This document shows, one piece after another, positions 1 to 8,676 of a stretch of DNA of 36,340 nucleotides (position 1 is the stretch's first letter; each line of letters begins with the position of its first letter). The notes under the pieces are model-generated. The model was given only the letters and a program-made list of their open reading frames with translations, had not been told where the DNA came from and searched no databases. The stretch comes from Singulisphaera sp. GP187 (GTDB taxonomy: Bacteria; Planctomycetota; Planctomycetia; Gemmatales; Gemmataceae). Location: positions 1 through 36,340 of the forward strand of contig CAMBMH010000023.1 of NCBI GenBank assembly GCA_945868575.1. The letters are read 5' to 3'. Position numbers and translations under genes: made by a program.

Positions 1-2184
1 ATAAAATGCGGTAGAATAATATATCTGTGGGTAACATAACACCACCTCGGCTGGCGATTTGCCACCAATCGAAAAATTGTTTGGATCCTTGATGGAATCC
101 AGAGAGGCCAAAGGCCCCCGAATCGAGAATTGCCCGTTGTAACCAGGCAGAATCCAACCCGATCCCCAAACCATTACAACCGCCCAGGCACCAAGGCTCA
201 TTCCCCAGGATTCCGACCCGATGCGCTTGCCAAGAAGTGTCCATGCCAAGCCAGCCAGACTTACCATCCCCCAAAAGATTCCGACCGATTGCGGAATCCA
301 GCATCGGTAAATACCAACCCCCGCAAAACCCAGGCCCAAGCTCCAGGCAAGCGCGCCAAGTTCGGGGGCGCCCCAATTCCATTTCCCTACCCGGGGAATG
401 AAAAGCACGGGTATTCGCGCACGAAATCTCTCAAGGATCACCCCGGAGAGCATCGCCAAATAGGGGAACAAAGGCACCAGGTAACTGGGTCGCTTGCACC
501 CGGCAATCGAAAAGAAAAAAAGGCCAGAAAATAATCCGACCAGTGCAACACCCGCAACGGGTGGAAGTTCAGGATTTCGCGCTTTTGGGGAACGAACATA
601 GACCGCCATGGCCCCCACTGCTCCCAGACTCCATGGAAAGGCAAGCAAAGTCACATAGGGGAGATAAAACCAAAACGGTTCAGCATGGTCGATGGGGTCA
701 GCGAATCGGACAAAATGATGGGTGAAAAGGAAATCGGCAATAAATCCGGGGTGAGCCCGCTCCACCAGGAGAGACCAAAAGGCAAGTGGCGCCAAACCCA
801 AAACACCCAACAAACACCAACCCCGAAGGCCTGGTTTGCGTAACCTTTCGTCCCAAAGGACCAGAGGCGCAGCCATCAACCCAAAAAGGACAAAAGCCAC
901 AGGACCCTTGGTCAAACCCGCCATTCCAAGAGACATCCCGGCCAGGAGCCATGAGGCCCACGAGGTCCTGTTTGCATGAACGGCGCCGAAGACCGCGACC
1001 CATGCGGCCAACAACCACATTCCCAAGAGCCCATCCATGGTTAGAAGCCGGCCATAATGCACAAATGGGATCAAAAATAAAAGTGATAGGCCGCCAAAAA
1101 GTGCAGCCTTGGCTCCCGATTCACGCCGAAGCCACCACCACACCAGCACCACGCTAGCTGTGCACCAGATTGTCGGCAATATTCGGGCAACCATGTCGGT
1201 TCCCCCAAGGGGTCCAAACAGACCCATCAAACACCAATATAAAAGAGGCGGTTTATCTAAATAGGCCTCGCCATCCAAAACTGGAACGACAAAGGAATTC
1301 GACTCGAGCATTGCCCGGGCCACCTCGGCGTTGCGCGCCTCGGTTGGCTCCATCAACGGAGCATTGGAACCCATACCGAAAATCAGAAGGCCCAAAGCCA
1401 CCAACAATGCAAGCGCCCCGGCAACATTCCAGCTCCAAAAGGCTTCCTGCCGGGAACAATCGCTGCTGTGCAAAACCCGTGTCCACCAAAACGGCAACAG
1501 CCGATTGAGCACACGAGGTATCGCCATCAGATTGACTTTGCTGGTTCCTGCAGCCCTGGGCCTGTGACGAACACCAACCTCAGCGATGGAAAGGCCTTCC
1601 TGGCGAGCCCGAACAATCATTTCTGTGTTCGCGAAAAAACCCTTGTTCACGGGAAGGATTCGGCCAAGACTTTCCCGCCGAAATACCTTGAGTGCGCAGT
1701 CCACATCGCGCACACCTATCCCAAGGATTCCATCCACCAAAAGATTGAACCCGCGAGAAAGGAAAAGTCTCAGGGGGGGATCCTTTCGATCTTCGCGCCA
1801 GCCGGTCACCATGTCGTGATGCGGTTCAGAACCCTGCCCGGATTGGACCAAAGGCAGCAACCGGGCCAGATCTTCAAGGTGAAATTGGCAATCCGCATCC
1901 GTAAACGCAACCAGCTCCCCTTGCGCGGCCTCAAAACCAGTTCGAAGCGCAGCCCCATAGCCGCGGTTGACCCCATGGCTTAAAAGTCGAAGGGAGGTAT
2001 TTTCTCGGGCCAAATCCCTTACCAGTTCGGCGGTTTTGTCGCGTGACCCATCATCCACAACCAAAATTTCGCCAACAATTTTCAAATGGTCAAATGCAGC
2101 CTTCGCTTCGGCGATGGCCTGGACGATGACGGCTTCCTCGTTGTGGGCGGGAAGGACCAATGAAAGAAGGCATCCACTTTCCAA
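1..2184 (-). CDS. GT2-GT39 fusion: dolichol-phosphate-mannose synthase-like domain plus ArnT/PMT-like membrane glycosyltransferase (partial, 3' end beyond window)
   Basis: The frame stays open from about 2220 to base 1, so the C-terminus is outside the window (728 codons visible). Residues from about 9 read LVLPAHNEE, then VVDDGS and TDADCQF: the nucleotide-sugar and metal-binding motifs of GT2 polyprenol-phosphate glycosyltransferases. From about residue 255 a multi-spanning membrane domain follows, with PLMEPTEARNAEVA and YLDKPPLLYW (about residues 308-317) and CKRPSYLVPLFPYLA, which are hallmarks of the GT39/ArnT family. The likely role is to make and use a lipid-linked sugar to modify proteins or envelope lipids. 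No ATG fits. The TTG at 2184 has AGGGAGG 7 bases upstream, while GTG at 2190 sits too close to it. A run of seven C at about 1772-1778 stays in frame, so there is no frameshift. Family call is firm; substrate is unknown. Confidence 0.85.
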   Translation of the reverse strand, partial: MESGCLLSLVLPAHNEEAVIVQAIAEAKAAFDHLKIVGEILVVDDGSRDKTAELVRDLARENTSLRLLSHGVNRGYGAALRTGFEAAQGELVAFTDADCQFHLEDLARLLPLVQSGQGSEPHHDMVTGWREDRKDPPLRLFLSRGFNLLVDGILGIGVRDVDCALKVFRRESLGRILPVNKGFFANTEMIVRARQEGLSIAEVGVRHRPRAAGTSKVNLMAIPRVLNRLLPFWWTRVLHSSDCSRQEAFWSWNVAGALALLVALGLLIFGMGSNAPLMEPTEARNAEVARAMLESNSFVVPVLDGEAYLDKPPLLYWCLMGLFGPLGGTDMVARILPTIWCTASVVLVWWWLRRESGAKAALFGGLSLLFLIPFVHYGRLLTMDGLLGMWLLAAWVAVFGAVHANRTSWASWLLAGMSLGMAGLTKGPVAFVLFGLMAAPLVLWDERLRKPGLRGWCLLGVLGLAPLAFWSLLVERAHPGFIADFLFTHHFVRFADPIDHAEPFWFYLPYVTLLAFPWSLGAVGAMAVYVRSPKARNPELPPVAGVALVGLFSGLFFFSIAGCKRPSYLVPLFPYLAMLSGVILERFRARIPVLFIPRVGKWNWGAPELGALAWSLGLGFAGVGIYRCWIPQSVGIFWGMVSLAGLAWTLLGKRIGSESWGMSLGAWAVVMVWGSGWILPGYNGQFSIRGPLASLDSIKDPNNFSIGGKSPAEVVLCYPQIYYSTAFY

Positions 2185-2347
2185 AGCCACGGCCTCCCTG
2201 CCCCGCTGAGTGCATACGCCAATCGGGCCCTACACCTGCATGGGACCCAAATATCGGAATCCACCAATTCCATAAGATCTTCCCGGGAAGTAGGGTTTTG
2301 AATCAAGACAGGCCGGGAGAGGCCTCCAGCTGGGAGGTCGAGGGTTC

Positions 2348-3550
2348 ATGATCAGGGATGGCCTTTGGATTCAAACCACCCGTGGCCTGGAACCGATCAG
2401 CCCAGGTTTTCTTGCGGAAATCCTCAAAAAATATGTTCCAAAGTTACGCCCCAGCACACTTCGGGAACTTTCCTCGGCTGCCTGGGAACTCCTTAACAAC
2501 CAATCTTTTCCATCCACCCCATTCAACCTAACCACCCTCTCCCTGGAGCTAAGTCACCTCTTGGCACAATTGGGGCAAACCGGGTTGGCCGAGGCGCTGG
2601 CGCTCCCCATTCCCAAGGAAACCGGCTCTTTATTTGGGGCTTTTGGCGAGGCCATTGATTCGGGGCTTTTTACCCAACTGGGGGACAATCAAACTCCCTA
2701 CCAGCTTCGCTGGGACCTGGTTCATCAGGGAATGCCTCCCCTACAAACCCATTTATTGATCCTGGAAGTTCCCGATCCCCAAATTCCCGGGGATGCTTTT
2801 GACCTCTGGTTGAGCCGTGTGGAAAACCTTCTCGAAACCCAAAAGGGAGATGTCTGTTTTTTCTGGAATCCACGCTCGGCAGCGGAGCCATCACTTTTTC
2901 ACTTAAGCCTCTGCGAATCAAAAAAATCAATGGCCACTTTGGAATATGAGCCATTCCTTGAAGTATTATCACGCCACGCATCCCGACGAATTAGGGTTTT
3001 GGTGGGCACCACCGAAACCATGGAAACCGGGACCATCGGGAGTTGTGATAAAACCTGGGGACAGGTTCCCGAAGGGATCCAGGTGGGAACAACTGAAACA
3101 GATTATCCCGGCAAGGTTTCAAACCTCTCCTCCAGGGTAGAAATTCACCTCCAACATCTGGCAAGGATGAGGCAAGACCCGGTCAATTGGCTCGTAAAGG
3201 AAGCCTCAAATTTGCGCAATCCGGGGGGTACTCAAAGCTTGGCAATCAATCCCCTCGCCCCATCGGTTCGTTGGGTTTTGCGTGGGTGGATTGATCCCCG
3301 CGGTGCAATTCTTCTTGAACAGGTTTGGGCAGTCCTTCAAAAATTGTGGCCTGCCCGCGATGAGATCATGCTTGGCTGGGAAAAGGGATTACCCACCGAA
3401 CCATTTGAACTGGAACGCCTCCACGAACAGCACCCGATCCTGAACCGATTGGAAGAAATACGCCATCCGCTTCTTTGGCCCCAACCCGATGCTTGGGCCC
3501 GATTAAGGAATTTGGGATTCAACCGACCGATCTGGCATACAGGGCTTTAG
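2348..3550 (+). CDS. Hypothetical protein, 400 aa, family not recognised
   Basis: A 400-residue open frame, divergent from the glycosyltransferase fusion, with GAGGG just ahead of the ATG. I see no signal peptide, membrane segment or catalytic motif. The N-terminal 110 residues look helical and leucine-rich. The middle, around LLILEVPDPQIPGDAFDLWL and CFFWNPRSAAEPSLFHLS, looks like a mixed alpha/beta fold. The C-terminal 120 residues (WVLRGWIDPRGAILLEQVW, then PILNRLEEIRHPLLWP) are rich in Trp and Pro. Length and codon use match the neighbours, and no competing frame is as long, so it is probably a real cytoplasmic protein. It is followed by a short spacer and a tRNA gene on the other strand, so it appears to be transcribed alone. 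No function can be assigned. Confidence 0.7.
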   Translation: MIRDGLWIQTTRGLEPISPGFLAEILKKYVPKLRPSTLRELSSAAWELLNNQSFPSTPFNLTTLSLELSHLLAQLGQTGLAEALALPIPKETGSLFGAFGEAIDSGLFTQLGDNQTPYQLRWDLVHQGMPPLQTHLLILEVPDPQIPGDAFDLWLSRVENLLETQKGDVCFFWNPRSAAEPSLFHLSLCESKKSMATLEYEPFLEVLSRHASRRIRVLVGTTETMETGTIGSCDKTWGQVPEGIQVGTTETDYPGKVSNLSSRVEIHLQHLARMRQDPVNWLVKEASNLRNPGGTQSLAINPLAPSVRWVLRGWIDPRGAILLEQVWAVLQKLWPARDEIMLGWEKGLPTEPFELERLHEQHPILNRLEEIRHPLLWPQPDAWARLRNLGFNRPIWHTGL

Positions 3551-3657
3551 ACGAAATATTGCAAAGCCAAATTATTCATGGACTTTAGGCAATTCCGATG
3601 ACAAATCAAAAAGATTTACATTGCCTTAAGCTTCTTGTATTCAAAGCTTTATCGAAT

Positions 3658-3731
3658 TGCGCCCGAAGGGAGTCGAACCCCTAACCTATGGTTCCGAAGA
3701 CCATTGCTCTATCCAGTTGAGCTACGGACGC
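3658..3731 (-). tRNA. tRNA-Arg, anticodon UCG
   Basis: Read on the minus strand, the 74 bases fold as a cloverleaf. The 7-bp acceptor stem is GCGTCCG with CGGGCGC (one G-T pair). The D arm is GCTC...GAGC. The anticodon arm is ATGGT-CTTCGGA-ACCAT with anticodon TCG, which reads CGA and other CGN arginine codons. The T arm is AGGGG-TTCGACT-CCCTT, and the discriminator is A. The 3' CCA is not encoded (the next bases are ATT), so it must be added by the nucleotidyltransferase. It closely resembles bacterial tRNA-Arg. Confidence 0.95.
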
Positions 3732-4133
3732 GCAAGGAACCGGTCGATTTTGCAAGAAAAAAGCCGGTTACGCATTTGCTTTTGATATTATCGGGATCCG
3801 CCTGCAAATCTTCCAGTCCTCATGCCCTTATGGACCATAAAGAATCATCCCGACCAAAATCCCCAATCCTGAATTGCCCAGGCAAAGCTATCCATTGGAT
3901 TTCCAAGCCATTTTCCCCAATCAGGTTACCCGGGGGGGTGTTTTGGAGTTACTCCTTTGGGAATTACGACCGGGAAAGCTGCAATTGAAGGTCGAAATTC
4001 AAGGCACCGATTCTGGCTGAGGATTTAACGGCTGAAGTAACCAGCACCTAACAATATATTAGTGAAAAACTTATTCAGGCGGACTTGGGCCTCAAACCGT
4101 TCCCCTTCATCTTGCCCTTTCGTTGAGAGATCC
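3732..4133. other. Intergenic stretch, no gene seen
   Basis: About 400 bases between the tRNA-Arg 5' end and the kinase start. It must hold the promoters for the leftward tRNA and the rightward kinase gene. I find no convincing ORF, strong hairpin terminator or riboswitch consensus. A GTG at 4062 is in frame with the kinase, but no ribosome binding site precedes it. Confidence 0.5.
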
Positions 4134-5972
4134 ATGCCTGACACCAATGAAACCTTGTCATTAGGTTCAAACCCCAATGAACTAGGTTCGATGAGTGGCG
4201 GTTTAAACGACTTGACTGCGCCCCTGGTTTGCCAGAACACAACCACACAAATCGGGGGCGATTCCAACCGGGAAAATTCTGAGGATTTCGCCCCAGTCGA
4301 ACTGCCCCCGGGTTATCTCTTCGATGGCAAAATTGCCGCCGGCGGAATGGGTGTTGTCTATCGGGCCTGGCAAAAATCATTGAACCGGGCGGTGGCGCTC
4401 AAAATGATCCTCATGCGAGGGGCCGCAACGTCCGAGATGAAGCAGCGCTTTGAGGTGGAGGCCCAAGCCCTTGGGCGATTGAGTCACCCGGGAATCATTC
4501 AGGTTTACGATCACGGCGAGTACCACGGCAACCCCTTCATCGTCATGGAGCTTTGTACTGGGGGGAACCTTGCTGACCTGCTGGTGCGCCGTCAGGTCGC
4601 CCCTCAAAAAGCTGCTCTCCTTGTTGCCTCCCTGGCGGAGTCGATGGAAATGGCACACCGGGCGGGCATCGTTCACCGCGACCTCAAGCCATCTAACATC
4701 CTCATCAAGGAAAAAGTCGAGTCGATTGACACGCTTCTTCCTGGACAAATGCGCATAGCGGATTTCGGACTCGCCAAGCAACTCGACAGCAAAGACGCTG
4801 GGCTGACCCGAGCAGACCAGTTGGTTGGTACGGCCAATTACATGGCGCCCGAGCAATTGCGTTCCGCCAACAAGGCAGGACCAGCGGCGGATATTTATGC
4901 TCTTGGAACCATTCTTTATGAATTGCTGACCGGGTGCGTGCCTTTTCAGGCGCCTACCTTCATGGCGGTAATGAGGCTTTTGGAAAAAGAAGACCCACTA
5001 CCCGTGAGTCGCCTGGCTTATAACTGTCCCACAGACCTGGAAACCATTTGCCTGAAATGCCTGGCGAAAAATCCGACCCAGCGTTATGCGAGCGCCGCGG
5101 ATTTAGCCGCAGACCTGCGAAGGTTTTTGGCTGGGGAACCCATAATGGCCCGGCGGCCTGGCCTGACAGAATCGGTTTGGCGCTGGGCAAGAAACAGACC
5201 GGGTGTTGCGACCCTGGCATTGTTGGCGGCCCTTTCGCCCCTCGCGGGAGTGATTTACATTCAATGGCTTGCAAACGAACTCGTGCGCCACACGGCCCTT
5301 GAAAGCGTAGCCCAACAGGCGGACCTGCTCCTGCATGCCAACGACGAGTATAGCGACATTGTCAAGAAAGTCCGCGATTTGGGATATCAAATTACTCATG
5401 ACCCGATTCCCGAGAAAAACAAGATTCCGCTGAGCATACCTGCAACCTTCATTCACGACATCGGACACCGCCTTGAGAGGTCACCTACTTCGGATATCGA
5501 TGTCAGGTTGTACAGCGAATACCCGTTCCCCTGGCGCGCCAAGGAAGGGGGTGCGCGTGACACCTTCGAGCGCGAGGCCCTGAAGCAACTCGAGGCACAT
5601 CCCGAACAACACATTCACAGTTTTGAGGTCAAGGACGGAAAAAAGGTCCTTCGGTACGCCATTGCCCGGGTATTGAAGGATAGTTGCGTGGATTGCCACA
5701 ATACACGCGCCGACTCGCCCAAAAAGAACTGGAAAGTGGGAGATGTGAGAGGCGTGCTGGAGATTACCCGACCGTTGATGCGTGACGAAAACGAGGTTAG
5801 GCAGAGAGTGAAGGGCCCCCTTTGGGCAGTCACCTTGCTAAGTTGTGGGCTGATCTTTGGGGCAATCACAGCGGTTGTAGCGAGCCGAAACCGTGGTAGA
5901 AGGAATACCAGGCAACATTTACCCGGTGATGCATCCGAAAAAGAAACTCCAAACTTTCGGATCGAGGCGTAA
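4134..5972 (+). CDS. Membrane Ser/Thr protein kinase with periplasmic c-type-haem Tll0287/DUF3365-like sensor domain
   Basis: Residues about 60-335 form a complete Hanks-type kinase: glycine loop IAAGGMGVVY, lysine in VALKMI (about 90), HRDLKPSN (about 181-188), DFG (210-212) and MAPEQL (about 237-242). The juxtamembrane motif WRWARNRP and a first membrane helix (about 356-379) follow. Then comes a roughly 180-residue extracytoplasmic domain ending in YAIARVLKDSCVDCH, whose CxxCH (518-522) is a covalent haem attachment motif. GVLEITRPL is typical of the DUF3365/Tll0287-like family. A second helix (about 562-583) and a short basic tail close the protein. I infer a kinase that senses redox state or a ligand through haem. 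Start: ATG 4134 has GAGAGA upstream; GTG 4062 would add 24 residues but lacks a ribosome site. It ends 2 bases before the permease, so the two are very likely co-transcribed. Confidence 0.9.
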   Translation: MPDTNETLSLGSNPNELGSMSGGLNDLTAPLVCQNTTTQIGGDSNRENSEDFAPVELPPGYLFDGKIAAGGMGVVYRAWQKSLNRAVALKMILMRGAATSEMKQRFEVEAQALGRLSHPGIIQVYDHGEYHGNPFIVMELCTGGNLADLLVRRQVAPQKAALLVASLAESMEMAHRAGIVHRDLKPSNILIKEKVESIDTLLPGQMRIADFGLAKQLDSKDAGLTRADQLVGTANYMAPEQLRSANKAGPAADIYALGTILYELLTGCVPFQAPTFMAVMRLLEKEDPLPVSRLAYNCPTDLETICLKCLAKNPTQRYASAADLAADLRRFLAGEPIMARRPGLTESVWRWARNRPGVATLALLAALSPLAGVIYIQWLANELVRHTALESVAQQADLLLHANDEYSDIVKKVRDLGYQITHDPIPEKNKIPLSIPATFIHDIGHRLERSPTSDIDVRLYSEYPFPWRAKEGGARDTFEREALKQLEAHPEQHIHSFEVKDGKKVLRYAIARVLKDSCVDCHNTRADSPKKNWKVGDVRGVLEITRPLMRDENEVRQRVKGPLWAVTLLSCGLIFGAITAVVASRNRGRRNTRQHLPGDASEKETPNFRIEA

Positions 5973-5974
5973 CT

Positions 5975-7912
5975 ATGTCGGGAATTGGAGGAGACCGTCC
6001 CCGCGAATTGCGGTGGTACCACGCCGGCCCGATGCTTTTTGGAGATTTGGGCACCAGCCGTCTGTATGTGCTGGGGCTTGCATTTTATTTCACACGACAT
6101 GCTTCCTTTTTTCATATCATTGCGGTCAACATTCTGCTGGTGCTTGTGAGTTGTTGTTACCTGATCATTTGCCGTAAATACCCTGAAGGCGGTGGCGTTT
6201 ATTCCTCGGCGAGACACTCAAGCAAGGTCCTGGCGGTGATTGGCGGGCTAATGCTTTGCGCCGATTACACGGTCACGGCATCCCTTTCGTGCCTGGATGC
6301 GTTTCGTTATCTGGGTGTTGGAGGTGAAGTTTCCGGATTCCGGCTGGAATTGGCATGTACCATCGGGGCGATCGGTGCCATCGGCCTGGTAAATTGGTTT
6401 GGGCCGCGCGGAATGGGTCGGGTCGCCATGGTGGTTGCCCTTGCCACCATTTTTCTTACTTTCGTGGTCGCAATTTGCGCCATTCCCCATCTGCACCACA
6501 TGAGAGTTGAGTTTCCTGTAAGGGAAAGGTATAGCCTTTCGGCCTGGGGAGACGCGTGGGTTGGCTTCACTGAAATCGTCCTTGCATTGTCCGGGATCGA
6601 GGCCATTGCCAATATGACCGGCATCATGGTTTCGCCTGTTCGGGTTACTTCGAGACGCTCAATCCTTCCAGTTTTGATGGAAGTAGTGGTAATGAATCTG
6701 ATTCTTGCCGCCGCGATGAACGCCATGCCAGATTCCAAGCTTATCGATCCGGATGGCCATCCCCAGGGCACCGACAACATGATGGCAGTACTGGCAACCG
6801 CTTATGTAGGTCCGACTTTTAGCCTCGTGGCGTCTTTTGTTTTTGGGGCGCTTCTGCTTTCAGGGGTAAATACTGCCGTGACGGACCTTATGGCGGTGCA
6901 ATACATGATGGCCCGTGACGGTGAGGCACCCTGGATTCTTACCAGACTGAACCGCCATGGTGTTCCGGGCTACGCGCTTATCGTTTCCCTGCTTATACCA
7001 TCTTTTTTGTTGTTTATTTTCCCTGACATCACACAACTTGCCGGCCTCTATTCTGTGGGCGTTGTGGCCGCAATCACCATCAACCTCCTTGCCACCGGTT
7101 ACACACGCCAATTCCAGCTTGGCGGGTGGGAGCGATGGATGCTTGTTTTGGTTGGGGGGCTAATGGGAACCATCCTGCTTACTCTCCTTTGGACTAAGCC
7201 AACTGCAAGGGCCTTTTCGCTTGCAATTCTGAACATGGGACTAGCGGCCCGAATGGTCACCTTGGCCGGTAGGGCCCAGGTCCCAGCCAGAACCGCACTC
7301 ATGTTTAAGGTAACAGGGGGCATTTTGTTCCTAGGCCAGGGTGCCCTAACATTCGTTGTTCCAACTGGGGATTGGCCGTTTTTATTTTTCTCGGTCGCAA
7401 ACGCAATGTTTTTGGCCGTTCTGAGCGGATACCTTTCCCGAAACATTCTGGTGAAAGTAGTACGCCCACCGCTGGAAAACTTCGATGGAGATTATGACCC
7501 AACCACATCCTACCTTATCGCGGCAAGTCGCCCTTCCAGCCTGATCCTGGGAGTTTTGGAAGATGCCCAAAAAGCCAAGGCGGGGGTTGCTATCGTATTT
7601 GTCAGAAATTTGTCTCCATCGTTAAGTGGCTCCGCGGCCCATCATTCGATGGCAGACGATCATGAGGCCTGCGATTTATTCGAACAGGCTTTGGCCATCG
7701 CGAAAAACCTCGGTGTGCCCCTTGATCTGGTCTATCTCCCGGGAGGATCAATCGCTGAGCGAATCGCCCAGACAGCAAGGGACCGCAAAGTCAGCCGCGT
7801 CTATGCCGGGCTACCAAGTCGAAAGGGGATCATGAGACTTTTCAGGGGGGATGTGATTGGCCCCCTGGCCGAGCTATTGCCTGAAAAGATCGAGCTCGTT
7901 GTTAGAGGTTAA
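5975..7912 (+). CDS. APC-superfamily permease with C-terminal Usp-like domain
   Basis: A 645-residue membrane transporter starting 2 bases after the kinase stop. The N-terminal half begins with PMLFGDLGTSRLYVLG, an APC-fold first helix with the unwound glycine-rich substrate site, followed by YPEGGGVYSSAR and ADYTVTASLS. About 12 hydrophobic helices run to residue about 490. Residues from about 505 (PTTSYLIAASRPSSLILGVL) to the end look like a universal-stress-protein fold, as found as a cytosolic tail in some amino-acid/cation APC carriers. The substrate cannot be read from sequence; an amino acid, polyamine or K+-like cation are the usual options. Pairing with a haem-sensing kinase suggests that transport activity or expression is controlled by phosphorylation, which is inference only. 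No terminator is obvious after the stop. Confidence 0.85.
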   Translation: MSGIGGDRPRELRWYHAGPMLFGDLGTSRLYVLGLAFYFTRHASFFHIIAVNILLVLVSCCYLIICRKYPEGGGVYSSARHSSKVLAVIGGLMLCADYTVTASLSCLDAFRYLGVGGEVSGFRLELACTIGAIGAIGLVNWFGPRGMGRVAMVVALATIFLTFVVAICAIPHLHHMRVEFPVRERYSLSAWGDAWVGFTEIVLALSGIEAIANMTGIMVSPVRVTSRRSILPVLMEVVVMNLILAAAMNAMPDSKLIDPDGHPQGTDNMMAVLATAYVGPTFSLVASFVFGALLLSGVNTAVTDLMAVQYMMARDGEAPWILTRLNRHGVPGYALIVSLLIPSFLLFIFPDITQLAGLYSVGVVAAITINLLATGYTRQFQLGGWERWMLVLVGGLMGTILLTLLWTKPTARAFSLAILNMGLAARMVTLAGRAQVPARTALMFKVTGGILFLGQGALTFVVPTGDWPFLFFSVANAMFLAVLSGYLSRNILVKVVRPPLENFDGDYDPTTSYLIAASRPSSLILGVLEDAQKAKAGVAIVFVRNLSPSLSGSAAHHSMADDHEACDLFEQALAIAKNLGVPLDLVYLPGGSIAERIAQTARDRKVSRVYAGLPSRKGIMRLFRGDVIGPLAELLPEKIELVVRG

Positions 7913-8179
7913 GTTAAGTTGGTGACTTATCTGAAATGGCTGGTGTTATTCCCGGAGGTTTCGTTACAAATTATTGGTCAGGAGACATTCCCTCGGGGTA
8001 TGGCATTCAAGGCCCGGGGTGACAAATTATTGATTTTCAAAACCATAAAGGTGGCCAACCTCACCTTGTGGTAAAAACGAACGCATGCTTACAATGCGGC
8101 AATACCGGTGTTGAGGTAAACCACTGCCCGGCTATTTTTTTAGACGCAACCAACTGTGTTGCCCTAACTGGAGGAATCC

Positions 8180-8500
8180 ATGTCCAACAATCCCGCCGAA
8201 GAAACTGTCCAAACCGAAATGGTTGTACACGACAAGGAAGCCAAAGCAGGCTACGCAAACTTTGCCCGTGTAACAGCAACCCCCGAAGAAGTCATCGTAG
8301 ACTTCGCACTTAACCCAAATCCCTTCGCGACCGGCCGCCAGGAAATCGAAGTTCACCAGCGCCTGATCATGAATTTCTACACAGCAAAGCGCCTTTGGAG
8401 CGCATTGGCCATGACCCTTCAGCGTCATGAGAACACTTTCGGCTCCATCGAACTCGATGTTCGTCGTCGCGCCACCGGCCCTTCGGGATCGAGCAACTAA
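8180..8500 (+). CDS. DUF3467 family protein
   Basis: A small 106-residue soluble protein with GGAGG seven bases before the ATG. The core YANFARVTATPEEVIVDFAL, then NPFATGRQEIEVHQRLIMNF and AKRLWSALAMTLQRHENTFG, matches the layout of the DUF3467 family (PF11950), which is widespread and uncharacterised in bacteria. The first 20 residues are charged and probably disordered; the C-terminal tail is Arg/Ser-rich. It is a single gene: 267 bases separate it from the permease, and a strong terminator follows. Family assignment is by pattern recognition; molecular function is unknown. Confidence 0.85.
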   Translation: MSNNPAEETVQTEMVVHDKEAKAGYANFARVTATPEEVIVDFALNPNPFATGRQEIEVHQRLIMNFYTAKRLWSALAMTLQRHENTFGSIELDVRRRATGPSGSSN

Positions 8501-8527
8501 GCTCAACCTGATCAAATGTATACATTA

Positions 8528-8557
8528 AACGCTCCGGCTTTCCGGGGCGTTTTTTCT
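8528..8557 (+). terminator. Rho-independent terminator after the DUF3467 gene
   Basis: Stem AACGCTCCGG / CCGGGGCGTT (10 bp, one G-T pair) with a CTTT loop and a T tract, starting 28 bases past the stop codon. Confidence 0.9.
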
Positions 8558-8676
8558 TGTATTCCCGAAAGCTACAACCCGTTTTCGGTTGCTTTTTGGC
8601 GGTCCAAGGCTGACAATGTAATTAGCCTACCTTCCTGATTCCACCCTCCCCGCCAACCATCGAGGGTATCTTGGCA

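Noticed and set aside
1770-1780. Possible frameshift at a run of seven C in the GT2-GT39 gene
   Set aside because: Codon-by-codon reading shows that the run keeps frame and the protein motifs continue on both sides.
130-1983. Several plus-strand frames in the first 2 kb
   Set aside because: All lie antisense to the GT2-GT39 frame, which carries family motifs along its length; the plus-strand products are Pro/Arg-rich and patternless.
8068-8313. ORF with CxxC and a later Cys pair upstream of the DUF3467 gene, looking like a zinc ribbon
   Set aside because: More than half of it overlaps the well-supported DUF3467 gene in another frame, and it has no ribosome site; the cysteines are probably chance.
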